A stretch of 52,774 nucleotides of DNA from an uncultured Planctomycetota bacterium (GTDB lineage: Bacteria; Planctomycetota; Phycisphaerae; Sedimentisphaerales; UBA12454), in NCBI GenBank assembly GCA_903847315.1, contig CAINDG010000032.1:1-52774 (forward strand), written 5' to 3'. The translations under genes and the position numbers were made by a program. The notes beneath the pieces were generated by a model. That model worked only from the letters and a program-made list of their open reading frames with translations, was not told the origin of the DNA and did no database searches. Below are positions 18,039 through 26,295 of this stretch, piece by piece. Position 1 is the first letter of the stretch, and the number at the start of each line of letters is the position of its first letter.

Positions 18039-18343
18039 TACCGGAAAGCCATTTTTTGATGCTCGGCGCGGCGCTGTTTTCGATAGGTGTATTCGGCGTG
18101 TTTACCCGCAGGAATGCAATCGGAATATTAATGTCTATCGAATTGATATTGAACGCGGCGAATATAAACCTGATAACATTCAGTAAATTTTCGGCAAGTC
18201 CCGATGGTCTGGGCCAGATTTTCGCCCTTTTTGTGATAGCGATAGCAGCCGCCTCGGCTGTGGTGGGACTGTGTCTGGTAATATCGATATACAGAAACTC
18301 AAAAACAATACTGGTGAATAAAATTAATTTAATGAAATGGTAA
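18035..18343 (+). CDS. nuoK: NuoK, complex I membrane subunit
   Basis: It has 102 residues and three membrane helices. The conserved glutamate of the proton path is in SIELILNAANINLI, and the third helix is rich in Ala (FVIAIAAASAVVGL). It overlaps nuoJ by 4 bp (ATGA) and nuoL by 7 bp. Confidence 0.96.
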   Translation: MIPESHFLMLGAALFSIGVFGVFTRRNAIGILMSIELILNAANINLITFSKFSASPDGLGQIFALFVIAIAAASAVVGLCLVISIYRNSKTILVNKINLMKW

Positions 18344-20259
18344 ATTTAGCGCATTTAATTCCTGTTTTTCCGTTTGCTGCGTTTGTGGTGAACATTCTTT
18401 TTGGCCGAAGGGTCAAGAAATTCAGTGCGATTGTCTCAATCTCAGCCTCTACCATATCATTGTGCCTGTCTATATACACCCTTGTCTGTTTTTTGAAGGG
18501 ACAGGGGTCGTATACTTTGTTCAAGTGGCTTATCTTCGGCGGAACATCATTAAACATCGGCGTGATAGTGGATCCGCTGACGTGTATGATGCTCGTTGTC
18601 GTAACAATTATTGGAACGCTTATACAGATATACTCGATAGGATATATGAAAGACGATGCGCGATTCTCAAGATTTTTCGCGTATATGTCGCTGTTTATGG
18701 GTTCGATGCTGGGGCTTCTGCTTGCCGATAATTTTGTGATGCTCTATATTTTTTGGGAAGGCGTAGGCCTTTGCTCGTATCTTTTGATTTCATTCTGGTT
18801 CGAGAAGCCCTCTGCCGCAAGAGCAGGTATGAAGGCATTCATCACGACAAGAATCGGCGATACAGGTCTTCTTATCGGAATTTTTATCCTGATTTTCTCC
18901 GCACATACCGTTTATTTCAGCGAACTTGGAAATCTTAACGGAGCCAGTCCTTTATTTACGGCGGCGGCAATATTGATATTCTGCGGCGCGGTTGGAAAAT
19001 CAGCGCAGTTTCCGCTGCACGTATGGCTGCCGGATGCGATGGAAGGTCCGACGCCTGTCTCGGCATTAATACACGCTGCGACAATGGTCGCGGCGGGCGT
19101 ATACCTGGTCGCAAGATGCTTTATATTCTTTTCCTCGCACGGGCAGGCGCTTATATGTGTCGCGTATGTCGGCGGGATTACGGCATTTTTCGCCGCTACT
19201 ATCGCAACGGTAAACAACGATATAAAACGGGTACTAGCGTATTCGACGATAAGCCAGCTGGGATTTATGATGATGGGTTTGGGTGTTGGCGGATATTCGG
19301 CGGGGACATTTCATCTAATGACGCACGCGTTTTTTAAGGCGTTGCTTTTCCTGTGTGCAGGCAGCGTTATCCACTCAATCCACACACAGGACATACAAAA
19401 AATGGGCGGCGTCTTTCGAAAAATGAAAATCACAGGTCTGACTTTTGTGATAGCGAGCCTTGCGATTTCAGGCATTCCGCCTTTTGCGGGGTTCTGGTCG
19501 AAAGATGAAATATTATCCGAAATTATGCGAAATGGTCATCCATTCTTATTTGTTTTAGCTGCGGTGACAAGTTTATTGACGGCCTTTTATATGTTCAGGC
19601 TGATATTTTTAGTCCTGTTCGGCAAATCCCGTTCGGAAATTCATCCGCACGAATCTCCAAAAGTAATGACTGTTCCTTTAAGTATACTGGCAGTGTTTGC
19701 GATATTTATAGGTTTGGTCGGCTCGCCATTTATGAATAACGCATTTCAGAATTTTATTTATCTGGGGCAAACGCACGAATCCGAAAGTTTAAAACCGGAT
19801 TATGCGGTTATGGGGTTTTCTACGCTTTTGGCAGTATTGGGAATCGGTATCGCCTATCTGTTATATATACTGAATAAAAATATTTTGCCGCAGCGGGTAC
19901 GGCAGCATTTTTCGCCGTTATATAATCTGGTATATAACAAATATTACGTCGATGAGATTTATGATTTTCTGTTTATCAGGCCAACTATGCGGCTGGCGAA
20001 GCTTGCATTCAAATTCGACCTTGGAGTGATAGACGGCACAGTAAATGGTGTTGCAAAGTTAACTGTGATATTCAGCAAAATCGCCGCCTGGATTGACCGT
20101 TATATTGTTGACGGCGCGGTAAATATGACGGCAAAGATTGTTGGAATTTTTTCACTGGTACTACGGCGGACGCAAACGGGCTACATTCAGACTTATCTGC
20201 TCATAGCGTTCTTCGGGCTGGTGATTATTATCTTCGTTAAATTGATAATAGGAGGTTAA
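18337..20259 (+). CDS. nuoL: NuoL, complex I proton-pumping antiporter-like subunit
   Basis: This is the distal pump subunit, 640 residues, with about fourteen core helices. The conserved glutamate is in IFWEGVGLCSYLLI and key lysines lie in the KSAQFPLHVWLPDAMEGPTP and KRVLAYSTISQLGFM segments. The C-terminal extension includes the lateral amphipathic helix region and a last membrane anchor (LLIAFFGLVIIIFVKLII), which separates it from NuoM and NuoN. It overlaps nuoK by 7 bp. Confidence 0.96.
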   Translation: MVNLAHLIPVFPFAAFVVNILFGRRVKKFSAIVSISASTISLCLSIYTLVCFLKGQGSYTLFKWLIFGGTSLNIGVIVDPLTCMMLVVVTIIGTLIQIYSIGYMKDDARFSRFFAYMSLFMGSMLGLLLADNFVMLYIFWEGVGLCSYLLISFWFEKPSAARAGMKAFITTRIGDTGLLIGIFILIFSAHTVYFSELGNLNGASPLFTAAAILIFCGAVGKSAQFPLHVWLPDAMEGPTPVSALIHAATMVAAGVYLVARCFIFFSSHGQALICVAYVGGITAFFAATIATVNNDIKRVLAYSTISQLGFMMMGLGVGGYSAGTFHLMTHAFFKALLFLCAGSVIHSIHTQDIQKMGGVFRKMKITGLTFVIASLAISGIPPFAGFWSKDEILSEIMRNGHPFLFVLAAVTSLLTAFYMFRLIFLVLFGKSRSEIHPHESPKVMTVPLSILAVFAIFIGLVGSPFMNNAFQNFIYLGQTHESESLKPDYAVMGFSTLLAVLGIGIAYLLYILNKNILPQRVRQHFSPLYNLVYNKYYVDEIYDFLFIRPTMRLAKLAFKFDLGVIDGTVNGVAKLTVIFSKIAAWIDRYIVDGAVNMTAKIVGIFSLVLRRTQTGYIQTYLLIAFFGLVIIIFVKLIIGG

Positions 20260-20261
20260 TA

Positions 20262-21740
20262 ATGTTATTTCCGATTTTGACCTGTATCGTATTCCTGCCG
20301 CTTGCGGGCGGTTTGATTATACTATTTACCCCTAAAAAAAATATTGGATTAATTAAAACAATCGCCACAGCGGTTACGGCAATTGATTTGATTCTTTCGA
20401 TAATTCTGCTTATCAATTTCAACTACACAGGGTCTTCGATGCAATTCGAGGAAAATTTGAGCTGGATACCGTCGGTCAACATCTTTTATCATCTGGGAAT
20501 TGACGGCATAAGCATTGGGCTGATATTTTTAACGACTCTGTTAAGTTTTCTGGCGTGCGTAGGGTCTTACAGTATAGGTATCAGGCAAAAAGAATATTTC
20601 TTTTTGTATCTTTTGTTGGCGACGGGAATGCTGGGAACATTCGTCGCTCTTGACCTTGTTTTATTCTATGTCTTCTGGGAAATAGTGCTGGTGCCGATGT
20701 ATTTTTTAATCGGCATCTGGGGCGGGCCGAGAAAAGAATACGCGGCTATCAAGTTCTTCATATATACACTGGCCGGCTCAATTTTTATGCTGCTGGGTAT
20801 TTTAGCATTCTATTTTACATCAACTCCGCACACGTTCAGTATATTGGAGCTTGGAAAAACAACAGGCGCTTTGACAATGCCGATTCAGATTCTTATCTTT
20901 ATAGCTTTTTACTTGGGATTCGCGGTGAAAGTTCCAGTTTTTCCATTCCATACATGGCTTCCAGATGCGCACGTAGAGGCGCCGACTCCCATAAGCGTTT
21001 TGCTGGCAGGGGTGTTGCTAAAGATGGGAGGATATGGATTTTTCAGGATAAGTTTTCCTTTACTTAAAGAGGCGGCACATTATTTCGTTTTGCCGTTTGC
21101 GATTCTGGGCATGATTAACATAGTCTATGGGGCTGTTGTGGCGATGGCACAAGTCGATTTTAAAAAGATGGTCGCCTATTCGTCTGTAAGCCATATGGGA
21201 TTTGTAATGCTCGGGTTGGCGAGTATGACTACGACGGGATTTAATGGCGCACTGCTGCAGATGTTCAATCATGGAATAATTACCGGAGCGATGTTCTTTC
21301 TGGTCGGCGTAGTTTATGACCGCGCCCACACGAGAGACCTTAATAAATTCGGCGGACTGGGCGTCAAGATGCCTGTTTACGCAGGAATGCTGACGGTGTT
21401 CTCCCTTGCATCGCTGGGGCTTCCGGGCCTGAGCGGATTTGTAAGCGAATTTATGTCTCTGCTGGGTTCTTATGCTGCGTTCAAAATAATAACCATCGTC
21501 TCTGTTTTAGGGATAGTTATCACCGCAGGATACTTTTTATATATGCTTCAGCGAGTGCTTATGGGGCCTTTGAATGAAAAATTGGCCGGCATTAATGATA
21601 TAAATAAGCGAGAGCTTTTTACGCTGATTCCTCTAATGGCAATCGCGATTTTAATCGGTGTGTATCCTTTAGCGGCGTTAAAATTTCAAATGGCAGCGAT
21701 TGAACAGCTAATTCAAAAGCTTGGAGGAATGATATTTTGA
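20262..21740 (+). CDS. nuoM: NuoM, complex I proton-pumping antiporter-like subunit
   Basis: It has 492 residues. NuoM-specific signs are the catalytic glutamate in FYVFWEIVLVPMYFLIGIWG and the segments KVPVFPFHTWLPDAHVEAPT and KKMVAYSSVSHMGFVMLG. A GGAGG lies just upstream of the start, 2 bp after the nuoL stop. It is followed directly by nuoN. Confidence 0.96.
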   Translation: MLFPILTCIVFLPLAGGLIILFTPKKNIGLIKTIATAVTAIDLILSIILLINFNYTGSSMQFEENLSWIPSVNIFYHLGIDGISIGLIFLTTLLSFLACVGSYSIGIRQKEYFFLYLLLATGMLGTFVALDLVLFYVFWEIVLVPMYFLIGIWGGPRKEYAAIKFFIYTLAGSIFMLLGILAFYFTSTPHTFSILELGKTTGALTMPIQILIFIAFYLGFAVKVPVFPFHTWLPDAHVEAPTPISVLLAGVLLKMGGYGFFRISFPLLKEAAHYFVLPFAILGMINIVYGAVVAMAQVDFKKMVAYSSVSHMGFVMLGLASMTTTGFNGALLQMFNHGIITGAMFFLVGVVYDRAHTRDLNKFGGLGVKMPVYAGMLTVFSLASLGLPGLSGFVSEFMSLLGSYAAFKIITIVSVLGIVITAGYFLYMLQRVLMGPLNEKLAGINDINKRELFTLIPLMAIAILIGVYPLAALKFQMAAIEQLIQKLGGMIF

Positions 21741-23164
21741 GTTTGGTTGAGAGCATAAGATTTATAATGCCGGAAATTATATTGCTTGTCGGGGCGATTG
21801 TAATCCTGGTGTTTTCGCTTTTTGTCAGCAAAAAAAATGTTCTGGGCGTGTTTGCCTTGTTTGCGATTGCAGCAGCATCGTTATATTTGCCGCAAGGCCA
21901 TAAAACGGAGCCGGGCCTGTTTTTTAATATGCTTACAAACGACTCGTTCTCCCTGTTTTTTAAGGAAATATGTTTATTTATCACCGGTATCGTCATACTG
22001 GTCTCAATTGGTTATGAGGAACTGAAAGAAAAATATATAGGGGAATACTTATTTCTGCTGCTGAACGGCACAATCGCTATGTTACTGGCGGTATCAAGCA
22101 ATAATCTGCTAATGATATATTTGTCTATTGAAATGCTTTCATTGATTTCGTATATCCTGACTGCCTTTTTGAAAAATAACATTCTGTCAAGCGAAGCCGC
22201 CTTGAAATATTTTTTGTTCGGCGCTCTGTCAACCGGCATAATGCTCTACGGTATCTCGCTTACTTATGGGTTATTCGGCACTACAGACCTGGGAATCATT
22301 TCAAAAGCTGTGAGCGCCGGTCAAATAAATAGTTTGGTCTCACTTATTTTACTCGTATTAATATTTGCAGGGTTTTGTTTTAAATGCAGCCTGGTACCAT
22401 TTCATATGTGGGCGCCCGATGTTTACGAAGGAGCTCCTACCGCTGTTACGGCATTTATCTCGGTTGGGCCGAAAGCTGTCGGCTTTGCCGTGCTTTTGCG
22501 CATATTTACAAATAATTTCTTTCCTCTATATATAAGCTGGGTCAACCTGGCGATGCTCATATCCATCTTCACGATGACAATCGGGAATGTCATTGCGATT
22601 ACACAGACCAATATAAAACGAATGCTGGCGTATTCATCCATCGCACAGGCAGGCTATATTCTTATCGGTTTTGTTGTCGGAACTGCGGCGGGCATAGAAG
22701 GTGTCTTATATTATATTCTTGCCTATACATTAATGAATCTGGGGGCGTTTGGATGTGTTATTCTTGTTTCGAATTTTATAAAAAGCGATGCAATCGAAGA
22801 TTACGCAGGACTTTACAAAAAGGACCCTGTAACATCATTTATGTTGAGCATCTTTTTGCTGTCGCTTGTGGGTGTTCCGCCGCTGGCTGGATTTTGGGGA
22901 AAATTTCTTGTATTTAACGCGGCAATTCAATCAAAATTTATTTTACTTGCGGTAACAGGGGTCATAAATAGCATCGTAGCGGCATATTATTATATGCGAA
23001 TCATAAAATGTATGTATCTTGAGGAGCCGAAAGTGAAGGACACTGGGCCAAAATCAGTGCCTCTCCAAATTGCACTGGCTATCGTGTTGGCAGGTGTGTT
23101 GATAGCCGGTCTTTACATAGCTCCTTTTTTGAATTGGATAAAGGCATCACAGTCGTTTTTTTGA
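21737..23164 (+). CDS. nuoN: NuoN, complex I proton-pumping antiporter-like subunit (TTG start)
   Basis: It has 475 residues. Antiporter motifs are SIEMLSLISYIL with the conserved glutamate, KCSLVPFHMWAPDVYEGAPT and KRMLAYSSIAQAGYILIG. The start is TTG at 21737, which overlaps the nuoM stop (TTGA) and sits 9 bp after GGAGG (21723-21727). This is the last nuo gene; no clear terminator follows, so some read-through into the mvhD-metF cluster 379 bp downstream is possible. Confidence 0.95.
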   Translation: MSLVESIRFIMPEIILLVGAIVILVFSLFVSKKNVLGVFALFAIAAASLYLPQGHKTEPGLFFNMLTNDSFSLFFKEICLFITGIVILVSIGYEELKEKYIGEYLFLLLNGTIAMLLAVSSNNLLMIYLSIEMLSLISYILTAFLKNNILSSEAALKYFLFGALSTGIMLYGISLTYGLFGTTDLGIISKAVSAGQINSLVSLILLVLIFAGFCFKCSLVPFHMWAPDVYEGAPTAVTAFISVGPKAVGFAVLLRIFTNNFFPLYISWVNLAMLISIFTMTIGNVIAITQTNIKRMLAYSSIAQAGYILIGFVVGTAAGIEGVLYYILAYTLMNLGAFGCVILVSNFIKSDAIEDYAGLYKKDPVTSFMLSIFLLSLVGVPPLAGFWGKFLVFNAAIQSKFILLAVTGVINSIVAAYYYMRIIKCMYLEEPKVKDTGPKSVPLQIALAIVLAGVLIAGLYIAPFLNWIKASQSFF

Positions 23165-23404
23165 CAAACATTTGCAAACGGTTAGAGCCTAAATATCTTA
23201 TACCAGATAGTCTATAGGGTTTATATGTTTTTAGGTGTTTTTCAAAAAGCTTTTATCTGAAACAAGTAAATATATGTTTTTATAATACAAGAAGTTATAT
23301 GCGGATTATACTTATAACTCTATGAGGGAAAAAATTCTTTATTTGTTTGTTATATTTTGTTTTCAGCAGGCAAGTTGCGAGTTTTGGCAGAAGCGAAAAA
23401 AGTA

Positions 23405-23433
23405 TTGCTTAAGTCGTTAATATAAGGTATATT
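23405..23433 (+). promoter_or_regulatory. Candidate promoter of the mvhD-metF-glt-hdr-metV cluster
   Basis: TTGCTT (23405-23410), 17 bp, then TATATT (23428-23433) resemble a sigma-70 promoter about 110 bp before the first gene. It would give the downstream cluster its own transcript, apart from nuo. Confidence 0.45.
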
Positions 23434-23468
23434 AATACTTCTGGGTGTAATGTGAAGTAGTATCCCTT

Positions 23469-23490
23469 TCATAACCTCAAAATGTTATGA
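23469..23490. promoter_or_regulatory. Perfect inverted repeat, candidate operator
   Basis: TCATAAC, 8 bp, GTTATGA form a perfect 7-bp-arm palindrome about 35 bp downstream of the predicted -10 and 53 bp before the first gene. The position suits a repressor operator or an mRNA element. The regulator is unknown. Confidence 0.35.
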
Positions 23491-23543
23491 TAAAACAAAC
23501 AAATTAAAGTGTATTAGTATGTTTAATACTGTGAATAAGAAAT

Positions 23544-23963
23544 ATGAATAATCAAGTTGTGAAGATGTATGTTTTTTATTGTTCTAACGGCCTTGATAAA
23601 GACCAGTTGGCAGGCGTTTGCAGCGGAGCCGATGGCATTAATGTTAAGACAATCAGTCTGCCGTGTTCGGGCAAAATAGATGTTCCATATTTAATGAAAG
23701 CGTTTGAAACCGGCGCTGACGGGGCAGCAATAGTAACGTGTAAAAAAAATGAGTGCCAGAATACCGAGGGAAATTTGCGGGCACATAAACGCGCCGAAGC
23801 GGTGGAATCGCTCCTTGAGGAAATCGGAATGGGCAAGGGGCGAATGGCTGTTATCGAATTAAAAGACGATACGAAACAAACTCTTGGGGAAATAAATAAT
23901 TTCTTTAATAAGATAAAGAATCTGCCTAAATGTAATTTATGCAGCAACTCTGTTAAGGGATAG
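23544..23963 (+). CDS. MvhD-like protein with a degenerate iron-sulfur motif
   Basis: This 139-residue protein resembles MvhD, the [2Fe-2S] protein linking HdrA to an electron donor. It keeps the PCSGKID, AFETGADGAAIVTCKKNEC and EGNLRAHKRAE segments. However, the first motif, F-C-C-x-x-C in standard MvhD, is here F-Y-C-S-N-G, so two of the usual cysteines are lost. Extra cysteines occur at the end (KCNLCSNS). A canonical MvhD is present at 36463. It may have another cluster type or be structural. It starts the cluster, 14 bp before metF. Confidence 0.8.
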   Translation: MNNQVVKMYVFYCSNGLDKDQLAGVCSGADGINVKTISLPCSGKIDVPYLMKAFETGADGAAIVTCKKNECQNTEGNLRAHKRAEAVESLLEEIGMGKGRMAVIELKDDTKQTLGEINNFFNKIKNLPKCNLCSNSVKG

Positions 23964-23977
23964 GGAAGTAGCGTCAT

Positions 23978-24883
23978 ATGAAAGCAGACAGTAAACTCGC
24001 GAAGAAAGTGGAAAATGGAGATTTTATTGTTACCGCTGAGCATCAGCCCATGGCGGAAGCGAACGGTACAGCGACGGAAGCGGCGTTGAAATCGCTGGGC
24101 AAAGGACTTGTGGCCATCAATGTATCCGACAACCATCACGGTACGGCTATGTCTTCTCTTGCGGCATCGGTTGCAGTAATCAAATCCGGAGCCGAACCGA
24201 TTTATCAGGTTGTTACGCGTGACAGAAATCGAGTAGCGATTCAGTCCGATTTGCTCGGAGCAAGCTATCTTGGAATAAAAAATATATTGTGTTTGTCGGG
24301 CTATCATCAGGTGCTGACAGGATGCCCTGAATCGGCCAATGTTTACGATATCGATTCAACGCAATTTATCGAAATGGTAACGAGAATGTCAGAGAAAGGG
24401 GAACTTGATAACGGAGCTAAGATAGAGGGACAATTTTCAATGCTTGCCGGGGCGGTCGCGAACCCATTTTTGAAACCGCTGGAACTCAATATCCTCAAGC
24501 TCGATAAAAAAGTTGAAGCAGGCGCGAAATTTATTCAGACTCACGCCGTATTCGATGTTGAGACATTTAGTCAATGGCTTAATGTCGTTGTCAGCGAAGG
24601 CATCGATAAAAAAGCAGCGATTTTGGCGGGCGTATTACCATTAGACAGTGCCGATGAAGCCCAAAATCTGCGGGATACTTATACAGATTATAGTATTCCT
24701 GATGCGATTGTCGAACGGCTGAAAAAAGCAGGTGACAAGAATTCGCAGAAGAAAGAAGGATTGAATATTTGTATTGAAATAATCAGCAAGCTCAAAAAGA
24801 TGAAAGGCTTGAGAGGGATACATATTCTTTCGGGAGGTAAAGAAGAATTGGTGCCCCAGATTCTCGCCGCATCCGGGCTGTAA
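23978..24883 (+). CDS. metF: MetF, methylene-tetrahydrofolate reductase catalytic subunit
   Basis: This FAD enzyme reduces 5,10-methylene-THF to 5-methyl-THF, the last methyl-branch step of the Wood-Ljungdahl pathway and the source of methyl groups for methionine. It has 301 residues, the size of the catalytic barrel alone. Recognisable regions are FIVTAEHQPM near the start, NVSDNHHGTAMSS, the FAD-contacting YQVVTRDRNRVAIQSDLLGA segment, and KVEAGAKFIQTHAVFD. With MetV (36906), HdrABC and MvhD in the same cluster it matches the Moorella-type multisubunit reductase rather than the stand-alone NADH enzyme. Electron donor here is unknown. Confidence 0.87.
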   Translation: MKADSKLAKKVENGDFIVTAEHQPMAEANGTATEAALKSLGKGLVAINVSDNHHGTAMSSLAASVAVIKSGAEPIYQVVTRDRNRVAIQSDLLGASYLGIKNILCLSGYHQVLTGCPESANVYDIDSTQFIEMVTRMSEKGELDNGAKIEGQFSMLAGAVANPFLKPLELNILKLDKKVEAGAKFIQTHAVFDVETFSQWLNVVVSEGIDKKAAILAGVLPLDSADEAQNLRDTYTDYSIPDAIVERLKKAGDKNSQKKEGLNICIEIISKLKKMKGLRGIHILSGGKEELVPQILAASGL

Positions 24884-24897
24884 ATACTGGAAAGATT

Positions 24898-26295
24898 ATG
24901 CCGGAAAAATATCACATTAAGACCAAACCTGTACCGCCGCGTATGCCGCGCATTGGTAAATACGGCGTGGTGGACTGGCGTGAAGATTGCGCCCGCTGTC
25001 ATAACTGCGTAAAGAAAGCCTGCGTTTATGACCGCTACAGGCAGGAGGCGGATTATATTCGTAATCTCAGTAATGTGGATGCTTTGTTTTTCGATTGTAT
25101 GGGATGTTTATCGTGCGTGCAGGATTGCACAAAAGGGCTTCTGAAAATGGCGGTTAATCCTGAATACGAAAAACTTGGAGACAGTTACTGGACTCCTGAT
25201 ATTATTAAAACAACATGGCTTCAGGCGGAGACGGCGAAAATTCCGGTTTCCGGTGCAGGATATCGTGGACCGTTTTCAGGCCACGGTTTTGATTCGATGT
25301 GGACGGATATGTCTGAAATTGTTCGCCCAACACGGGACGGTATTCATGGACGAGAGTATATCAGTACATCAGTAGATATAGGCAGAAAACTCTCGTTTCT
25401 GGATTTCCAGGCCGGCAGGGTAACGAAAAATCCGCATCCTCTTGTCTCGATTCCGATGCCGCTGATTTTAGATATGCCTTCCGGCACACATACGCTGCCG
25501 CAGATTAATGAAATTATTATACAAACCGCAGTTAATACCGACATAATAGCAATAATTGAATGGCGTAATAAACCAGTCGATGAAAAAAAACTGGAACATA
25601 TAGCATTTTATTTAGCCCAGGATAGTCCTGCTGTCCCCAAAGAATTGCTGAAGAAAACCAGGCTGGTTGAAATAGCCGACAGCCCTCGGGTGAGAGAGCG
25701 TATCAAAGAGATAAAAGAAACACATCCCAAAATAGTTATAGCTATCAGGGTTGATTTGACGCCGGGAGGAATTGAACGCGCAGTTGAACTTGCACAGCTT
25801 AAAGAAGTTGAAGTGATACACGTTTCGGCAGACCTGAATGGCGATGAAATAGGAGTCCAGAAACCGCGTTTCATCAAGGATATGATACGACAAATTCATA
25901 CAACGCTGATAGAAAAAGGGCGCCGCGATGAAATAACGATTATAGCAGGCGGCGGAATCGCGCTGCCGGAACATGTGGCAAAAGCGATAATATGCGGCGC
26001 GGACCTGGTAACAGTCAATCTGCCGGTTTTAATTGCGATGGAATGTCATCTTTGCAGCAGCTGCAAGCCTGGGATGACGTGCCCGGCGAAGTTGGAAAAA
26101 ATAGATTTTGAATATGGTGTCGGGCGAATGACCAATCTAATAGCGGCCTGGCACGACCAGTTGATAGAAGTTATGGGAGCGATGGGAATGCGCGAAGTTC
26201 GCCGGCTTAGAGGCGATGTCGGCCGCGCAATGTTTTTTGAGAATCTTGAAAAGGAAACCTTTGGCAAATTATTCGGAACAAGAAGAAGCAATTAG
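24898..26295 (+). CDS. Glutamate-synthase-like FMN-domain protein with ferredoxin motifs (divergent paralogue)
   Basis: The 465 residues have an N-terminal [4Fe-4S] region (CARCHNCVKKAC at about 36-47; CMGCLSCVQDC at about 68-78), then a TIM-barrel related to the FMN domain of glutamate synthase. The barrel end is clear: IAGGGIALPEHVAKAIICGAD, then CHLCSSCKPGMTCP in the place of the GltB [3Fe-4S] motif. The front of the barrel is divergent and lacks the GGGMSFGSVS-like segment that its neighbour keeps, so catalysis on glutamate is doubtful. It may mainly carry electrons. It lies 14 bp after metF and overlaps the next gene. Confidence 0.8.
   Translation: MPEKYHIKTKPVPPRMPRIGKYGVVDWREDCARCHNCVKKACVYDRYRQEADYIRNLSNVDALFFDCMGCLSCVQDCTKGLLKMAVNPEYEKLGDSYWTPDIIKTTWLQAETAKIPVSGAGYRGPFSGHGFDSMWTDMSEIVRPTRDGIHGREYISTSVDIGRKLSFLDFQAGRVTKNPHPLVSIPMPLILDMPSGTHTLPQINEIIIQTAVNTDIIAIIEWRNKPVDEKKLEHIAFYLAQDSPAVPKELLKKTRLVEIADSPRVRERIKEIKETHPKIVIAIRVDLTPGGIERAVELAQLKEVEVIHVSADLNGDEIGVQKPRFIKDMIRQIHTTLIEKGRRDEITIIAGGGIALPEHVAKAIICGADLVTVNLPVLIAMECHLCSSCKPGMTCPAKLEKIDFEYGVGRMTNLIAAWHDQLIEVMGAMGMREVRRLRGDVGRAMFFENLEKETFGKLFGTRRSN

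Larger units (their letters stand above)
23165..23543. other. 379-bp gene-free gap between nuoN and the mvhD-metF cluster
   Basis: The region is AT-rich, with no coding frame I trust. It holds a promoter candidate (23405-23433) and an inverted repeat (23469-23490), listed separately. No intrinsic terminator for the nuo operon could be recognised. Confidence 0.6.

Noticed and set aside
23576-24307. Long minus-strand frame opposite mvhD-like and metF
   Set aside because: It is a shadow of two well-supported genes and its translation shows no family pattern.
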